The notes: generated from the letters alone by a model not told the origin. A stretch of DNA of 32,798 nt from an uncultured Clostridia bacterium (GCA_944391805.1 CALXUY010000037.1:1-32798), one strand, 5' to 3'. Counted from the first letter of the stretch, positions 7,481 through 16,430 are shown. Numbers and translations are program-made.

Positions 7481-9172
7481 TTACACGTTCATGATGACCG
7501 GCAAAACCATCGGCTTGCGTTTGGTTTTGGCGTACAGGAACCGGGTCAGGTCGTCCTTGACCCGCTTCTTCATCAGCATCCGGTCGAGGTTGTCCCAGTC
7601 GTCCAGCACATCGGCGAGCGCATCGGCTGCAATCTGCCGTGCCTCCTCCATCAGCGCTTCGGATTCCCGCACATATACAAAGCCGCGCGAAACAATATCC
7701 GGGCCGGAGATGATCTGGTGTTCGTCGAGATCCACGGTGGCAACCACCACAATCAGGCCATCCTGTGCGAGATGACGGCGGTCGCGCAGCACAATGTTGC
7801 CCACATCGCCCACGCCGTAGCCATCCACCAGAATCTTGCCCGCCGGAACCGTGCCGGCCCAATGCGCGCCGTTCGCGTCGATCTCCAGCACCTTTCCGAT
7901 CTCGGATAGGAAGATGTGCTTGTCGTCCATCCCCATATAGTGCGCCAGCTCGCGGTTGGCGCACAGATGGCGCATCTCCCCGTGCACCGGCATGAAATAG
8001 GTGGGCTTTGTCAGCGCCTGCATGAGCTTCAGCTCCTCCTGGCAGGCATGCCCCGAGACATGAACCTCCACAACCGCATCATGCAGCACCTCCACATTCA
8101 TGCGGGAAAGCTCGTTGATGATGCGCCCTACCAGCTTTTCGTTGCCCGGAATGGCGCTGGCCGAGAGCACCACGAGGTCATTCGCGTCGAGCGAGACCTG
8201 CGAGTGGTCGCCGTAGGCCATGCGGTAGAGCGCGGACATCGGCTCCCCTTGGCTGCCGGTGGTGATCAGGGTTAGCTCGCCGGGCTTGAAGCGCTTGATG
8301 TCGTTGATGTCAACCAGCACGCCCTGCGGCACCTTCATATATCCCAGCTCGATGGCGGCGCTGACAATGTTGATCATGCTCCGCCCTGTAATGGCAACCT
8401 TTCTCTTATGCCGCGCGCTGGTATCGATGATCTGCTGCACGCGATGCACATTGGAGGAAAAGGTGGCGATGATGATGCGCTTTTTCGGATGCGTGGAAAA
8501 AATGTACTCGAGAGATGCGCCCACCTTTTTCTCGGACGGGGTATGCCCCGGGCGCTCCGCGTTGGTGGACTCGCACATCAGCAGCAGCACGCCCTCCTTG
8601 CCCAGCTCCCCGAGCCGCACGATGTCCATCATTTCCCCGTCGATCGGGGTGGTGTCGAGCTTGAAGTCGCCGGTATGCACCAGAGTACCCAGCGGTGTAC
8701 GGATGGCCAGCGCGCAGGCGTCGGCAATCGAGTGGTTGACATGAATGAACTCGGCCTCCATGCAGCCCAGCTTCACCCGGTCCCCGGCGCTGACGGTGCG
8801 CAGGTCGGGCTTCCATGGCAGCACATGCTCCTGTAATTTGTTGCGGATGATCCCCAATGTCAGCGGGGTTCCGTAAATCGGCACGTTGATGCTGCGCAGC
8901 AGATACGGCACCGCACCGATGTGGTCCTCGTGTCCATGCGTCAGCAGCACGCCGCGGATCTTATCTTTATTGGCCTCCAGATAGGTGATGTCCGGAATGA
9001 CCAGGTCGATCCCCGGCATCTCCTCGTCGGGAAAGCCCAGCCCGCAGTCCACCACAATGGTGTCATTCTCGTATTCGATCACGGTCATGTTCTTGCCGAT
9101 CTCGCCGAGTCCCCCGAGAGGAATGATGCGGATCTTGCCGGCGGGCTTGTCTTTTTTCGGTCTTCTTGGCAT
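7481..9172 (-). CDS. rnj: Ribonuclease J
   Basis: 563 residues, normal for RNase J1/J2. It is a metallo-beta-lactamase/beta-CASP nuclease with combined endonuclease and 5'-3' exonuclease activity in mRNA decay and rRNA maturation. The metal-binding motif HGHEDH is at residues 79-84. GEIGKNMTVIEY and DCGLGFPDEEMPGIDLVIPD precede it. The beta-CASP region (SQGEPMSALYRMA, SASAIPGNEK) and the C-terminal HVSGHACQEELKLM and FMPVHGEMRHL motifs are all present. ATG at 9172 follows GAAAGGATATTGAAATTTC. A strong sigma-A promoter lies 190-220 nt upstream, leaving a leader of about 180 nt, so expression may be post-transcriptionally controlled. Confidence 0.96.
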   Translation of the reverse strand: MPRRPKKDKPAGKIRIIPLGGLGEIGKNMTVIEYENDTIVVDCGLGFPDEEMPGIDLVIPDITYLEANKDKIRGVLLTHGHEDHIGAVPYLLRSINVPIYGTPLTLGIIRNKLQEHVLPWKPDLRTVSAGDRVKLGCMEAEFIHVNHSIADACALAIRTPLGTLVHTGDFKLDTTPIDGEMMDIVRLGELGKEGVLLLMCESTNAERPGHTPSEKKVGASLEYIFSTHPKKRIIIATFSSNVHRVQQIIDTSARHKRKVAITGRSMINIVSAAIELGYMKVPQGVLVDINDIKRFKPGELTLITTGSQGEPMSALYRMAYGDHSQVSLDANDLVVLSASAIPGNEKLVGRIINELSRMNVEVLHDAVVEVHVSGHACQEELKLMQALTKPTYFMPVHGEMRHLCANRELAHYMGMDDKHIFLSEIGKVLEIDANGAHWAGTVPAGKILVDGYGVGDVGNIVLRDRRHLAQDGLIVVVATVDLDEHQIISGPDIVSRGFVYVRESEALMEEARQIAADALADVLDDWDNLDRMLMKKRVKDDLTRFLYAKTKRKPMVLPVIMNV

Positions 9173-9362
9173 GAAATTTCAATATCCTTTCCTGATTCAA
9201 TTCGATTTGCCTGCGGATTGCAAGCAGAAATTGACCCCTTTCCGCCCAAGGCAGTCCACGCACGCCGCCAAAGGAGGGAGGTCTCTTTTTCATATGATAT
9301 TCGCAAAACAGGCGTTGTCCGTTGACCATACGCCTAATAAAACGGTCTCATATCTCCCATAT

Positions 9363-9391
9363 ATTATAGCACAGGATTTGCCTGAAGTCAA
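9363..9391 (-). promoter_or_regulatory. Sigma-A promoter of rnj
   Basis: On the minus strand TTGACT (9386-9391) is followed after exactly 17 nt by TATAAT (9363-9368), the latter preceded by TGTGC. It would give a 5' leader of about 180 nt before the RNase J start codon at 9172. The rest of 9173-9425 shows no gene. Confidence 0.85.
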
Positions 9392-9425
9392 TACCCCGCC
9401 GGAATTTTTCAGGCAGCCCTCACAT

Positions 9426-9692
9426 TTACACCAGCAGGCAGACCAGCACAGCGGCCCCCGCGCCAAGCAGAATTCCCAGTGCAAACAGCAGGTATGGCCG
9501 CAGACGGTGCGGCTTTTTGGCCGGACGGCCGGTCTGGCTCTCATGCAGGATGCGGTTGGCCTCGGTGAGCAGGTCGCTCTGCTCCTCCCGGCCGGCTCTG
9601 ACCCCGCGCCGCAGAACAAAATACGCCTCGTCAAAATAGCGGCTGCCGCCGGTTCTCACCACAATCATCTGTTTTTGCGATCCCTTGATCAT
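9426..9692 (-). CDS. Small single-pass membrane protein downstream of spmB
   Basis: 88 residues, not recognised. The N-terminal two thirds are polar and basic (KQMIVVRTGGSRYFDEAYF, then helix-forming EEQSDLLTEANRILHES). The C-terminus is one hydrophobic segment at about residues 67-88 (YLLFALGILLGAGAAVLVCL), i.e. a tail-anchored topology. The ribosome binding site GGAAAGGAATGAGACAAA-ATG is good. The gene follows spmB by about 76 nt on the same strand, so it is probably the last gene of an spmA-spmB unit and may be sporulation-linked; that is inference from position. The codon pattern and ribosome binding site argue for a real gene. Confidence 0.7.
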   Translation of the reverse strand: MIKGSQKQMIVVRTGGSRYFDEAYFVLRRGVRAGREEQSDLLTEANRILHESQTGRPAKKPHRLRPYLLFALGILLGAGAAVLVCLLV

Positions 9693-9768
9693 TTTGTCTC
9701 ATTCCTTTCCGAGGATTCCGGCGGAAACTCCCGCCGGTGCATTCGGAATAGTATTTGCCAACATTTGC

Positions 9769-10293
9769 TCACGCAAACCAGATTCTGCACAAAAAACAGG
9801 AAAAAAAGATGCAGAACAGCATCACGGCAAAGGCACAGGGAAAGGCCCAGCGCGTGCGCCGGATGCCCACCGACGAGCAGTAAACCGTGATCACATACAC
9901 TACCGTGTCCGAGCTGCCGAAAATGACCGATGCGCACAGCCCCGCAAAGCTGTCGGGTCCCACGCGCGAGAGCAGGTCGGTGAAGGCGGCGGTGGAGGCG
10001 CTGCCCGAAAAGGGGCGGGTGAGCAGCAGCGGCAAAAGCTCCTGCGGCACCCCGATGGCCCCGGCGGCGGGAGCCAGCCAGCCGGCGATCATTTCCACAG
10101 CTCCCGAGGCATTGAGCAGAGAGATGGCCGTGAGCAGCGCGCAGAGCGTGGGCAGCAGCCGCACCGCGGTTTTCAGCCCCTCCATGGCCCCTCGCGTAAA
10201 AGCCGCGAAGTAGTCTTTTTTTCCGATCATCATGATAAGCCCTACCAGTACCGCGACCATCGGCATGGCAAGGGCAGATATGGTTTCCAGCAC
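9769..10293 (-). CDS. spmB: Spore maturation protein B
   Basis: About 174 residues, matching SpmB (178 in Bacillus subtilis). It is a polytopic membrane protein with the family's nucleoside-recognition ('Gate') motif region: LLTRPFSGSASTAAFTDLL and FGSSDTVVYVITVYCSSVGI. With SpmA it is required for proper dehydration of the spore core. The start is a GTG at 10293, because GGAGG lies 9 nt upstream; the longer frame to 10365 runs into a dispersed repeat. It is 261 nt downstream of spmA, an unusually large gap for genes normally adjacent or overlapping. Confidence 0.92.
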   Translation of the reverse strand: MLETISALAMPMVAVLVGLIMMIGKKDYFAAFTRGAMEGLKTAVRLLPTLCALLTAISLLNASGAVEMIAGWLAPAAGAIGVPQELLPLLLTRPFSGSASTAAFTDLLSRVGPDSFAGLCASVIFGSSDTVVYVITVYCSSVGIRRTRWAFPCAFAVMLFCIFFSCFLCRIWFA

Positions 10294-10349
10294 GGGACAC
10301 TTCCTCCTTCCTGGCGTTGTTTTTGAGGATTGTTCAGGGCCGATACAGG

Positions 10350-10474
10350 CTGTAGCCCAAAGCAATAGCTTTCGTCAGTTTGATGAAAGTTTTGATTAAC
10401 ATGCTCCGCACGTTTCACTTTCTTCAAAGAGTTTGAGGCGGCAAATACCGCAAACAACCGCCATGGCGATTGTA
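10350..10474. repeat. Dispersed repeat, family B, copy 1, between spmA and spmB
   Basis: About 125 bp starting CTGTAGCCCAAAGCA. It shares TTTCGTCAGTTTG, AAAGTTTT and CAAACAACCGCCATGGCG with a second copy at 31510-31642. The 3' part is self-complementary (GGCGGCAAATACCGC; CCGCCATGGCGA). It has no coding capacity. It occupies most of the spmA-spmB intergenic region. Confidence 0.8.
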
Positions 10475-10554
10475 TGAAATTTTAGCTCCGCAAAAAGTTT
10501 CCCGGGGTGGAGGGCACAGAACAGCGCCGCACCGAGCCTCACCGGCTCGTTTCC

Positions 10555-11130
10555 CTATTTTCCCCGCCCAATCAACCGGGTGAGCACAACCGCCAGTGCT
10601 GCGCAGACTACCGACACGATCCAGACCGGAACCATGATGGCATACGGCTGCGGAGAGCCGGCGGCGCGGCGCAGAGCCAACAGATTGGCCGGAATCAGGG
10701 AAACCGAGGCGGTGTTGAGAACCGCCAAGGTGATCTGCTCTGCGGACGCGCGGTCCGGCTTGGGATTGTGCTTCTGCAGCTGCTCCATTGCGCGCAGCGC
10801 CATCGGTGTTGCCGCATTTCCGATGCCAAGAAGATTGGCACTGACATTGGCGGAAATCTCCTCAAGTCCCTCTCCGGTCTGTGCGGCCCTGGGAAAAATC
10901 AGGCGCAGCAGAGGGCGGAGCAGCCGCGAGAGCCGGCGGATGGCACCCGCCTCCCGGAGCACCTCCATCATGCCGCACCACAGACACATCATGCCGCAAA
11001 GTGACAGCGTCACCTGCACGGCTCCCGCCGCCCCGTCGATTACGGCGCCCCCCAAAGCCGCCGCGTTTCCATTCCAAATCCCAAAAAGCAGCGCGAGCAG
11101 GCATATAATACCATAAATTTTACCTAACAT
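10555..11130 (-). CDS. spmA: Spore maturation protein A
   Basis: About 191 residues, close to SpmA of Bacillus subtilis (196). It is a polytopic membrane protein with the conserved SANLLGIGNAATPMALRAM block and NTASVSLIPANLLALR. Together with SpmB it acts in the forming spore to lower core water content. ATG at 11130 follows GGAGGATTTAGGGAA; the upstream extension to 11196 is AT-rich leader. TATACATT on the minus strand about 45 nt upstream resembles a sigma-E -10, but no good -35 accompanies it, so the promoter is unassigned. It diverges from the AbrB-family gene. Confidence 0.93.
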   Translation of the reverse strand: MLGKIYGIICLLALLFGIWNGNAAALGGAVIDGAAGAVQVTLSLCGMMCLWCGMMEVLREAGAIRRLSRLLRPLLRLIFPRAAQTGEGLEEISANVSANLLGIGNAATPMALRAMEQLQKHNPKPDRASAEQITLAVLNTASVSLIPANLLALRRAAGSPQPYAIMVPVWIVSVVCAALAVVLTRLIGRGK

Positions 11131-11205
11131 TTCCCTAAATCCTCCATCGTTTTTGAAAAATGTATAAAATTTTGAAGAATTTCCATTTTTCGCCATTATT
11201 CCCTA

Positions 11206-11234
11206 TTGACAAATGTAAAAAAGTGTATTATAAT
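11206..11234 (+). promoter_or_regulatory. Sigma-A promoter of the AbrB-family gene
   Basis: TTGACA (11206-11211) and TATAAT (11229-11234) are separated by exactly 17 nt. Both hexamers are consensus. The start codon at 11302 is about 60 nt downstream of the expected transcription start. Confidence 0.9.
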
Positions 11235-11301
11235 ATAGGTGTCTGGTACACCAGAACGAAAAAATTCAAAAGAACCAAACAAAAGAAAAGGAGAAAGAAC
11301 A

Positions 11302-11544
11302 ATGAAAGCAACAGGTATGGTTCGCAAAGTGGATGAGCTTGGGAGAATTGTGCTCCCCGCGGAGATTCGTCAGACGCTGGAAATCCAGGTCAAGGATCCG
11401 TTGGAAATCTACACAGATGAGGGACGCATCATTCTGCAGAAATACTACCCCTCCTGCACCTTCTGCTCCAATGTGGATAATCTGCTCATGTTTAATCAGA
11501 GACGGATTTGCCGCGAGTGCCTGCAAAAGCTGAAGGAGCTTTGA
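11302..11544 (+). CDS. AbrB/SpoVT-family DNA-binding regulator with C-terminal zinc motif
   Basis: 80 residues. The N-terminal swapped-hairpin DNA-binding domain has the hallmark ATGMVRKVDELGRIVLPAEI followed by R-Q-T-L. The C-terminal 30 residues carry CTFCSN and ICRECLQ, two CxxC pairs likely to bind one zinc ion; this extension is common in clostridial AbrB-like transition-state regulators. ATG at 11302 is preceded by AAAAGGAGAAAGAACA. Transcription is from a consensus sigma-A promoter, and the gene ends at a strong intrinsic terminator. AbrB proteins of this type repress post-exponential genes and act as dimers or tetramers. Targets here are unknown; the divergent spmA is a candidate by position only. 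Confidence 0.93.
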   Translation: MKATGMVRKVDELGRIVLPAEIRQTLEIQVKDPLEIYTDEGRIILQKYYPSCTFCSNVDNLLMFNQRRICRECLQKLKEL

Positions 11545-11572
11545 TCTGAGACTCTCGTCCAACAAACTGTAT

Positions 11573-11610
11573 GCCCTGCCCCGGTAAAATATGCCGGGAC
11601 AGGGCCTTTC
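11573..11610 (+). terminator. Terminator of the AbrB-family gene
   Basis: GCCCTGCCCCGG (11573-11584) pairs perfectly with CCGGGACAGGGC (11594-11605), apart from one central mismatch, around a 9-nt A/T loop, followed by CTTTC. It lies 29 nt after the stop codon. Confidence 0.8.
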
Positions 11611-11924
11611 TGTTGCAATTGGCAGCCAACCAACAGCAACACGCGCTGCCCGACACAAACGGACTTCGCCGCGCGGGACGGCACTGTTGTGCGCGGCCAT
11701 GCCACAGTATTCCACACAGGCATTGGCGCCACAAGATTTGACGGCCGCGCTGTGCCGTGCGCCTCAAACCGCCAAGCCGTGCGTAAAATGCAGTCCTGCG
11801 GAGTACCAATCGACTGGCTGCAAAGGATTTGTTATAATTGTTCAAATTCCAACTTTGATTTTGCTGTTTTTTGTTTACAAGTTCAATTTTTTTGTTGAAA
11901 TTGCACAAAAAACGACAAAATCGG
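11611..11924. other. Gene-free region between abrB-like gene and ABC exporter
   Basis: About 310 nt with no supportable gene on either strand. Open frames here lack ribosome binding sites and family resemblance. It changes from GC-rich (to about 11815) to strongly AT-rich just before the promoter at 11925. No repeat shared with the rest of the window was recognised. Confidence 0.5.
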
Positions 11925-11953
11925 TTGACTTTCCAAAAATGGGGTGGTATAAT
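11925..11953 (+). promoter_or_regulatory. Sigma-A promoter of the ABC exporter/DUF1854 operon
   Basis: TTGACT (11925-11930) and TATAAT (11948-11953) with a 17-nt spacer. It is about 80 nt upstream of the ABC exporter start. Confidence 0.85.
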
Positions 11954-12035
11954 ACGCAAAACGTAGGCAAACCGCAGCCGGACACGCGGGGTGTCATAGC
12001 AGTCATCCATGTGCAAAGGAAAGGAACACCATGCC

Positions 12036-14312
12036 ATGAACGCACCGTTTCTCACCAATCAGAAGCTCAGCGAAGAACAGGTTCAGCTTGTCAGTACGCT
12101 CGCCGGTGGCCAGGATCCCGCGCTGTTTGTGATCGTTGGTGAAATCTCCACGGCTGCCAGGTACAGCCCCAATCTGCTCATTCTCACGGCCTCCCGCCTG
12201 ATCTCCTATGACGAAGGCCGAAAGGAAACGCACGTCGACCTTCCGCTCTCCGACGTGGCGGAAATCTTTAATAAAAGAATGTACGGCAACGGCATGATGC
12301 GGGTGCGCCGGCGGGACGGCAGCCTGTGCAACGTGTTCCGCTTCACCTTCACCATCGCCAGCCTGTGCGATGCCGCCGCCAATTTTGTCACCGCGGTGAC
12401 CTCGGGCGGGGAGAGCGTGAAAGAGGCCATGGAGGCCGTGGAGGCCACCTTTGAAAAGCAGCTCTCGGTCTGCCCTAAATGCGGCCGGGTGCTCTCCTCG
12501 CCGGGCAGCCCCTGCCTGCACTGCATGAACAAGGGCAAGCTGCTGCGCAAGCTCGCCAAATACTTAAAGCCCGAAACCGCCGTGCTGATCATCTCGGTGA
12601 TCATCTCGGTCATCACCACCGCCATTGCGCTGGTGCCCCCGCTGCTGACCCGCCGGCTGGTCGACGACATTCTGCCCAACCGCAGCCGCGACATGCTGCT
12701 GGTAGTGTCTGTGCTGCTGGTCTGCATCAATGTGGTGCAGTATGCGCTCAGCGGCATCCGTGGCTACATGCTCCGCGTTTCGGGGGATAAAATTGTGGCC
12801 CGCATCCGCTGCGAGGTCTACGAAAAGGCACAGTACCTGCCCATGCGCTTTTATGACAAGACCTCAACCGGCGCGGTGATCAACCGCATCAGCGGGGACA
12901 CCGCCACGCTGCAGGCCTTTATGCTGCGCATCACGCAGGAGGTGGTGGTGCAGTTCTTCAAGCTGATCGGCATTGTCATCGTCATGCTCTGCATCAACTG
13001 GAAGCTGACCCTGTTTTCGCTCTTTCCGGTGCCGATTGTGGTGATCGGCTCCCGCATCTTCCGCATCAAGATCGCTCCCTTTTACCGCCGCATCTGGAAG
13101 CGCTCCTCGGCCGTCACCTCGGTGCTGACCGACACGATTCCCGGCATCCGCGTGACCAAATCCTTCACCAATGAAAAAAAGGCCACCGAGCGCTTTGCAG
13201 AGCGGGTGGACGACTGGCGCGTAACCGACTCCAAGGCCGGCAAAATTCTCAACGCCTACCCGGCGATTGTCAACTGCCTGATCGCCTGCGGCTCGGTGGT
13301 CATCTGGAGCCTCGGGGGCAATCTGGTTATTGACGGCATGGAGGGGACCGTGGTCGGCAACATCTCGGTGGGTCTGCTGGTCTCATTTATTTCGTATGCT
13401 TCGATGTTCTATGAGCCGGTCAACTTCTTCGCCAACCTGTCCGACTCCACCCAGAGTGCCCTCGCCTCGACCGAGCGCATCATGGACATTCTGGACGCAG
13501 AGCCCGAGCACGACTTCGGCAAGGGCAACACGGGCGCCGACATGGGCGGGAGAATCGAGTTCCGCAACGTCAACTTCTCGTTCGACCGCACCAAAAAGGT
13601 GCTCAAAAACATCAACCTGACCATCGAGCCGGGTGACATCGTCGGCATTGTGGGCACGACAGGCTCGGGCAAATCGACGCTGATCAACCTGCTGCTGCGC
13701 TACTACGACCACTACGAGGGCACGATTACGGTGGACGGCGTGGACATCCGTCAGATCGACATGCAGTACTACCGCTCGCACATCGGATACGTGCAGCAGG
13801 AGCCGATGATGTTCTATGACACGATTTACAACAACATCGCCTATGGCGACGACCGCTACTCGGTGGACGAGGTCATCAACGCGGCCGACATCGCCAACGC
13901 GCACGAGTTCATCGTGCGGCAGCCCGACGGCTACGACTCGGTGCTGGGCGAACGGGGCGTCGGCCTCTCGGGCGGCGAGCGGCAGCGGCTCTCGATTGCG
14001 CGGGCCATGCTGCGCAACCCCAAAATGCTGGTGTTTGACGAGGCGACCGCCTCGGTTGACTCCGAGACCGAGCACCTGATTCAGGAGGCCATCGAGCATC
14101 TGATCAGCGGACGGACCACCATTATGATCGCGCACCGGCTCTCCACCCTCTCCAAGGCAAACAAGATTGTAGTGGTGGACAACGGCAGCATCATTGAATG
14201 CGGCACGCCGCAGGAGCTGATGGAGCAGAAGGGCAAGTATTATCGCCTCGTGCAGATCCAATCGATGTCGGATCAGGTCGCGCAATCCCGGCGGGATGAA
14301 AATTTTGATTGA
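12036..14312 (+). CDS. ABC exporter (fused permease-ATPase) with N-terminal PH-like domain and zinc ribbon; cyanophycin-associated type
   Basis: 758 residues. Residues 1-140 form an extra soluble domain (beta-rich, PH-like by appearance). A zinc ribbon follows with C146-P-K-C149 and C160-L-H-C163. Six-helix type-IV exporter membrane domain spans about 180-490. The ATPase has Walker A GTTGSGKST (540-548), signature LSGGERQR (about 644-651) and Walker B MLVFDEA (about 665-671), then the H-loop IAHRLSTL. ATG at 12036 follows AAAGGAAAGGAACACC. The next gene encodes DUF1854. NCBI family names call this pair cyanophycin metabolism-associated, but no cyanophycin synthetase or cyanophycinase is in the window. 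Substrate unknown; it should work as a homodimer in the membrane. Confidence 0.88.
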   Translation: MNAPFLTNQKLSEEQVQLVSTLAGGQDPALFVIVGEISTAARYSPNLLILTASRLISYDEGRKETHVDLPLSDVAEIFNKRMYGNGMMRVRRRDGSLCNVFRFTFTIASLCDAAANFVTAVTSGGESVKEAMEAVEATFEKQLSVCPKCGRVLSSPGSPCLHCMNKGKLLRKLAKYLKPETAVLIISVIISVITTAIALVPPLLTRRLVDDILPNRSRDMLLVVSVLLVCINVVQYALSGIRGYMLRVSGDKIVARIRCEVYEKAQYLPMRFYDKTSTGAVINRISGDTATLQAFMLRITQEVVVQFFKLIGIVIVMLCINWKLTLFSLFPVPIVVIGSRIFRIKIAPFYRRIWKRSSAVTSVLTDTIPGIRVTKSFTNEKKATERFAERVDDWRVTDSKAGKILNAYPAIVNCLIACGSVVIWSLGGNLVIDGMEGTVVGNISVGLLVSFISYASMFYEPVNFFANLSDSTQSALASTERIMDILDAEPEHDFGKGNTGADMGGRIEFRNVNFSFDRTKKVLKNINLTIEPGDIVGIVGTTGSGKSTLINLLLRYYDHYEGTITVDGVDIRQIDMQYYRSHIGYVQQEPMMFYDTIYNNIAYGDDRYSVDEVINAADIANAHEFIVRQPDGYDSVLGERGVGLSGGERQRLSIARAMLRNPKMLVFDEATASVDSETEHLIQEAIEHLISGRTTIMIAHRLSTLSKANKIVVVDNGSIIECGTPQELMEQKGKYYRLVQIQSMSDQVAQSRRDENFD

Positions 14313-14330
14313 GCGGAAAGGAGAGAATCC

Positions 14331-14822
14331 ATGGCACGCATTTATGTGGACCGCTACAACGGCAAAATCGAGCGAACCGATCTCTACCGCGTCCGCCTGA
14401 CCATGAAAAACGGCGGGGTATATGAGGACCTCGAGCCACGCCGGCTCTTTCCGATCACCAACCAGACCATGTTCATCACGCTGCTCGACAGCAACGAGCG
14501 CGAGGTGGGCTTTGTGCGCGACTTTGAGGAGCTGGACGACGCCAGCCGCCGGGCGCTCGAGGAATGCTTTGCCGAATACTACATGATTCCGAAAATCTCC
14601 CGCCTGCTCGAGTGTGAGGACAAATTCGGGTCGCTCAAGTGGACGGTGGACACCGACTACGGCCGCGTGACCTTCCGCATCCGCAACCGGCACAGCGACA
14701 TCAAGCGCCTCGGGCACTCCAACCGCATCATCATCCGGGATTCCAACGACAACCGTTACGAGATTCCCGACTGCACCGACATGGACCCGCACAGCATTCA
14801 TCTGCTGTTCTCTTATCTTTGA
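14331..14822 (+). CDS. DUF1854 family protein, partner of the ABC exporter
   Basis: 163 residues, soluble, with no signal peptide. It resembles DUF1854 proteins, which are encoded next to exporters like the one upstream; recognisable parts are LEPRRLFPITNQTMFITLLD, EVGFVRDFEELD and DYGRVTFRIRNRHSDI. It begins 18 nt after the exporter stop with a GGAAAGGAGAGAATCC ribosome binding site, so the two form one operon. Biochemical role is not established. Tight pairing suggests an accessory or regulatory subunit of the transporter. Confidence 0.85.
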   Translation: MARIYVDRYNGKIERTDLYRVRLTMKNGGVYEDLEPRRLFPITNQTMFITLLDSNEREVGFVRDFEELDDASRRALEECFAEYYMIPKISRLLECEDKFGSLKWTVDTDYGRVTFRIRNRHSDIKRLGHSNRIIIRDSNDNRYEIPDCTDMDPHSIHLLFSYL

Positions 14823-14854
14823 GAACGGTTTCGGGGAACGTTTGCGGAGAACGT

Positions 14855-14891
14855 TTGCGGGGGAAACTTCTATTCGAAGTTTCCCCCGCAA
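14855..14891. terminator. Bidirectional hairpin terminator between DUF1854 and guaB
   Basis: A perfect 16-bp stem, TTGCGGGGGAAACTTC (14855-14870) with GAAGTTTCCCCCGCAA (14876-14891), and a 5-nt loop. It lies between two convergent genes and is followed by AT-rich sequence on the plus strand. The U-tract is weak on both sides. A tandem AACGTTTGCGG motif precedes it (about 14837-14860). Confidence 0.75.
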
Positions 14892-14906
14892 TTTATATTC
14901 TAAAAT

Positions 14907-16412
14907 TTATTTCACGGTTGCGCTTTTTTCCTTCTGAATCACGTCGTGAGCGCCACCCTCAACAATGCTGGTGGCCGAAACCAGCGTGAGCACCGCCTTT
15001 TGCTGCAGCTCAGGAATGGTGAGCGCGCCGCAGTTGCACATAGTGGAGCGTACCTTGGCCAGCGACATGGCCACATTGTCCTTCAGGCTGCCGGCATACG
15101 GAACATACGAGTCGACGCCCTCCTCAAACGAGAGCTTTTTGTCCCCGCCGAGATCGTAGCGCTGCCAGTTTCGCGCGCGTGCCGAGCCTTCGCCCCAATA
15201 CTCCTTGTAATACGTACCGCCGATGCTGACGCGGTTGGATGGGCTCTCGTCAAACCGGGCAAAATATCTGCCCAGCATCACAAAATCCGCTCCCATGGCC
15301 AGCGCCAGCGTGATGTGATGGTCATAAACGATGCCTCCGTCCGAGCAGACTGGCACGTAAATTCCGGTTTCCTCAAAATACCGGTCTCTCTCCCGGCAGA
15401 CATCAATCAGCGCCGTGGCCTGCCCGCGGCCGATGCCCTTGGTCTCGCGGGTGATGCAGATCGAACCGCCCCCGATGCCGACCTTGACAAAATCCGCTCC
15501 GCAGTCGGCAAGGAAGCGGAAGCCCTTACCGTCCACCACGTTTCCGGCTCCCACCTTCACCGAGTCGCCGTACTCCCGGCGGATCCATTCCAACGTCAGC
15601 TTCTGCCACTCGGAAAAGCCCTCGGAGGAATCGATGCACAGCACGTCGGCTCCCGCCTCAACCAGCGCGGGTACCCGCTCGGCATAGTCCCGGGTGTTGA
15701 TGCCGGCGCCCACCACATACCGCTTGGAAACATCCAGCAGCTCGTTCGGGTTGCTCTTGTGGGTTTCATAGTCCTTGCGGAACACCATGTAGCAGAGGTT
15801 TCCCTCCTCGCTGATAATCGGCAGGGAGTTGAGCTTGTTATCCCAGATGATGTCGTTGGCCTCCTTAAGCGTGGTTCCCTCCTTCGCCCAAACCAGCTTT
15901 TCAAACGGCGTCATGAATTCCGAAACCTTGGTGGCGGGGTCCATACGGCTGACGCGGTAATCCCGGCCGGTCACAATGCCGAGCAGCCGGCCGGTGGCAC
16001 TACCGTCGTCGGTCACGGCCACCGTGGAGTGCCCGGTGCGCTCCTTGAGCGCAATGACGTCGGCCAGCGTTTCCTCCGGGGTGATATTGGAATCGCTGAT
16101 GACAAACCCGGCCTTGTGGTTTTTGGCGCGCCTGACCATGGCCGCCTCATCCTCCACCGATTGGGAGCCGTAAATGAACGCCACGCCCCCCTCGGTTGCC
16201 AGCGCAACGGCCAGCCGGTCGCCCGAGACCGACTGCATGATGGCCGACACCATCGGAATATTCATGGCAATTGCCGGAGCCTCCCCCTTGCGGTACTTGA
16301 CCAGCGGCGTGCGGAGGCTGACGTTCGCCGGAATGCACTCGCTTGAGGAATACCCGGGAATCAGAAGATACTCATTGAAGGTGTGGGAAGGTTCGTTCAG
16401 AAAAACAGCCAT
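14907..16412 (-). CDS. guaB: IMP dehydrogenase
   Basis: 501 residues. It oxidises IMP to XMP with NAD, the first committed step of GMP synthesis. The TIM barrel holds the active-site loop [12 protein letters not shown] (312-323) with catalytic Cys319. The IMP-phosphate site [11 protein letters not shown] and the flap region [20 protein letters not shown] are present. A CBS-domain pair occupies about residues 95-220 ([24 protein letters not shown]). The ATG at 16412 is preceded by AAGGAG at 8 nt; an in-frame TTG two codons upstream is less likely. A MITE-like element starts only about 5 nt upstream of the ribosome binding site, so the mRNA leader includes it. Confidence 0.96.
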   Translation of the reverse strand: MAVFLNEPSHTFNEYLLIPGYSSSECIPANVSLRTPLVKYRKGEAPAIAMNIPMVSAIMQSVSGDRLAVALATEGGVAFIYGSQSVEDEAAMVRRAKNHKAGFVISDSNITPEETLADVIALKERTGHSTVAVTDDGSATGRLLGIVTGRDYRVSRMDPATKVSEFMTPFEKLVWAKEGTTLKEANDIIWDNKLNSLPIISEEGNLCYMVFRKDYETHKSNPNELLDVSKRYVVGAGINTRDYAERVPALVEAGADVLCIDSSEGFSEWQKLTLEWIRREYGDSVKVGAGNVVDGKGFRFLADCGADFVKVGIGGGSICITRETKGIGRGQATALIDVCRERDRYFEETGIYVPVCSDGGIVYDHHITLALAMGADFVMLGRYFARFDESPSNRVSIGGTYYKEYWGEGSARARNWQRYDLGGDKKLSFEEGVDSYVPYAGSLKDNVAMSLAKVRSTMCNCGALTIPELQQKAVLTLVSATSIVEGGAHDVIQKEKSATVK

Positions 16413-16430
16413 TTTCAATTCTCCTTATTT

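Noticed and set aside
13383..14891. 502-residue open frame antisense to the ABC exporter and DUF1854
   Set aside because: It is the complement of well-supported coding sequence, is rich in His/Val/Asp from codon-bias shadowing, and has no ribosome binding site or family motif.
14946..16346. 466-residue open frame antisense to guaB
   Set aside because: Shadow of the conserved IMP dehydrogenase frame; no recognisable domain.
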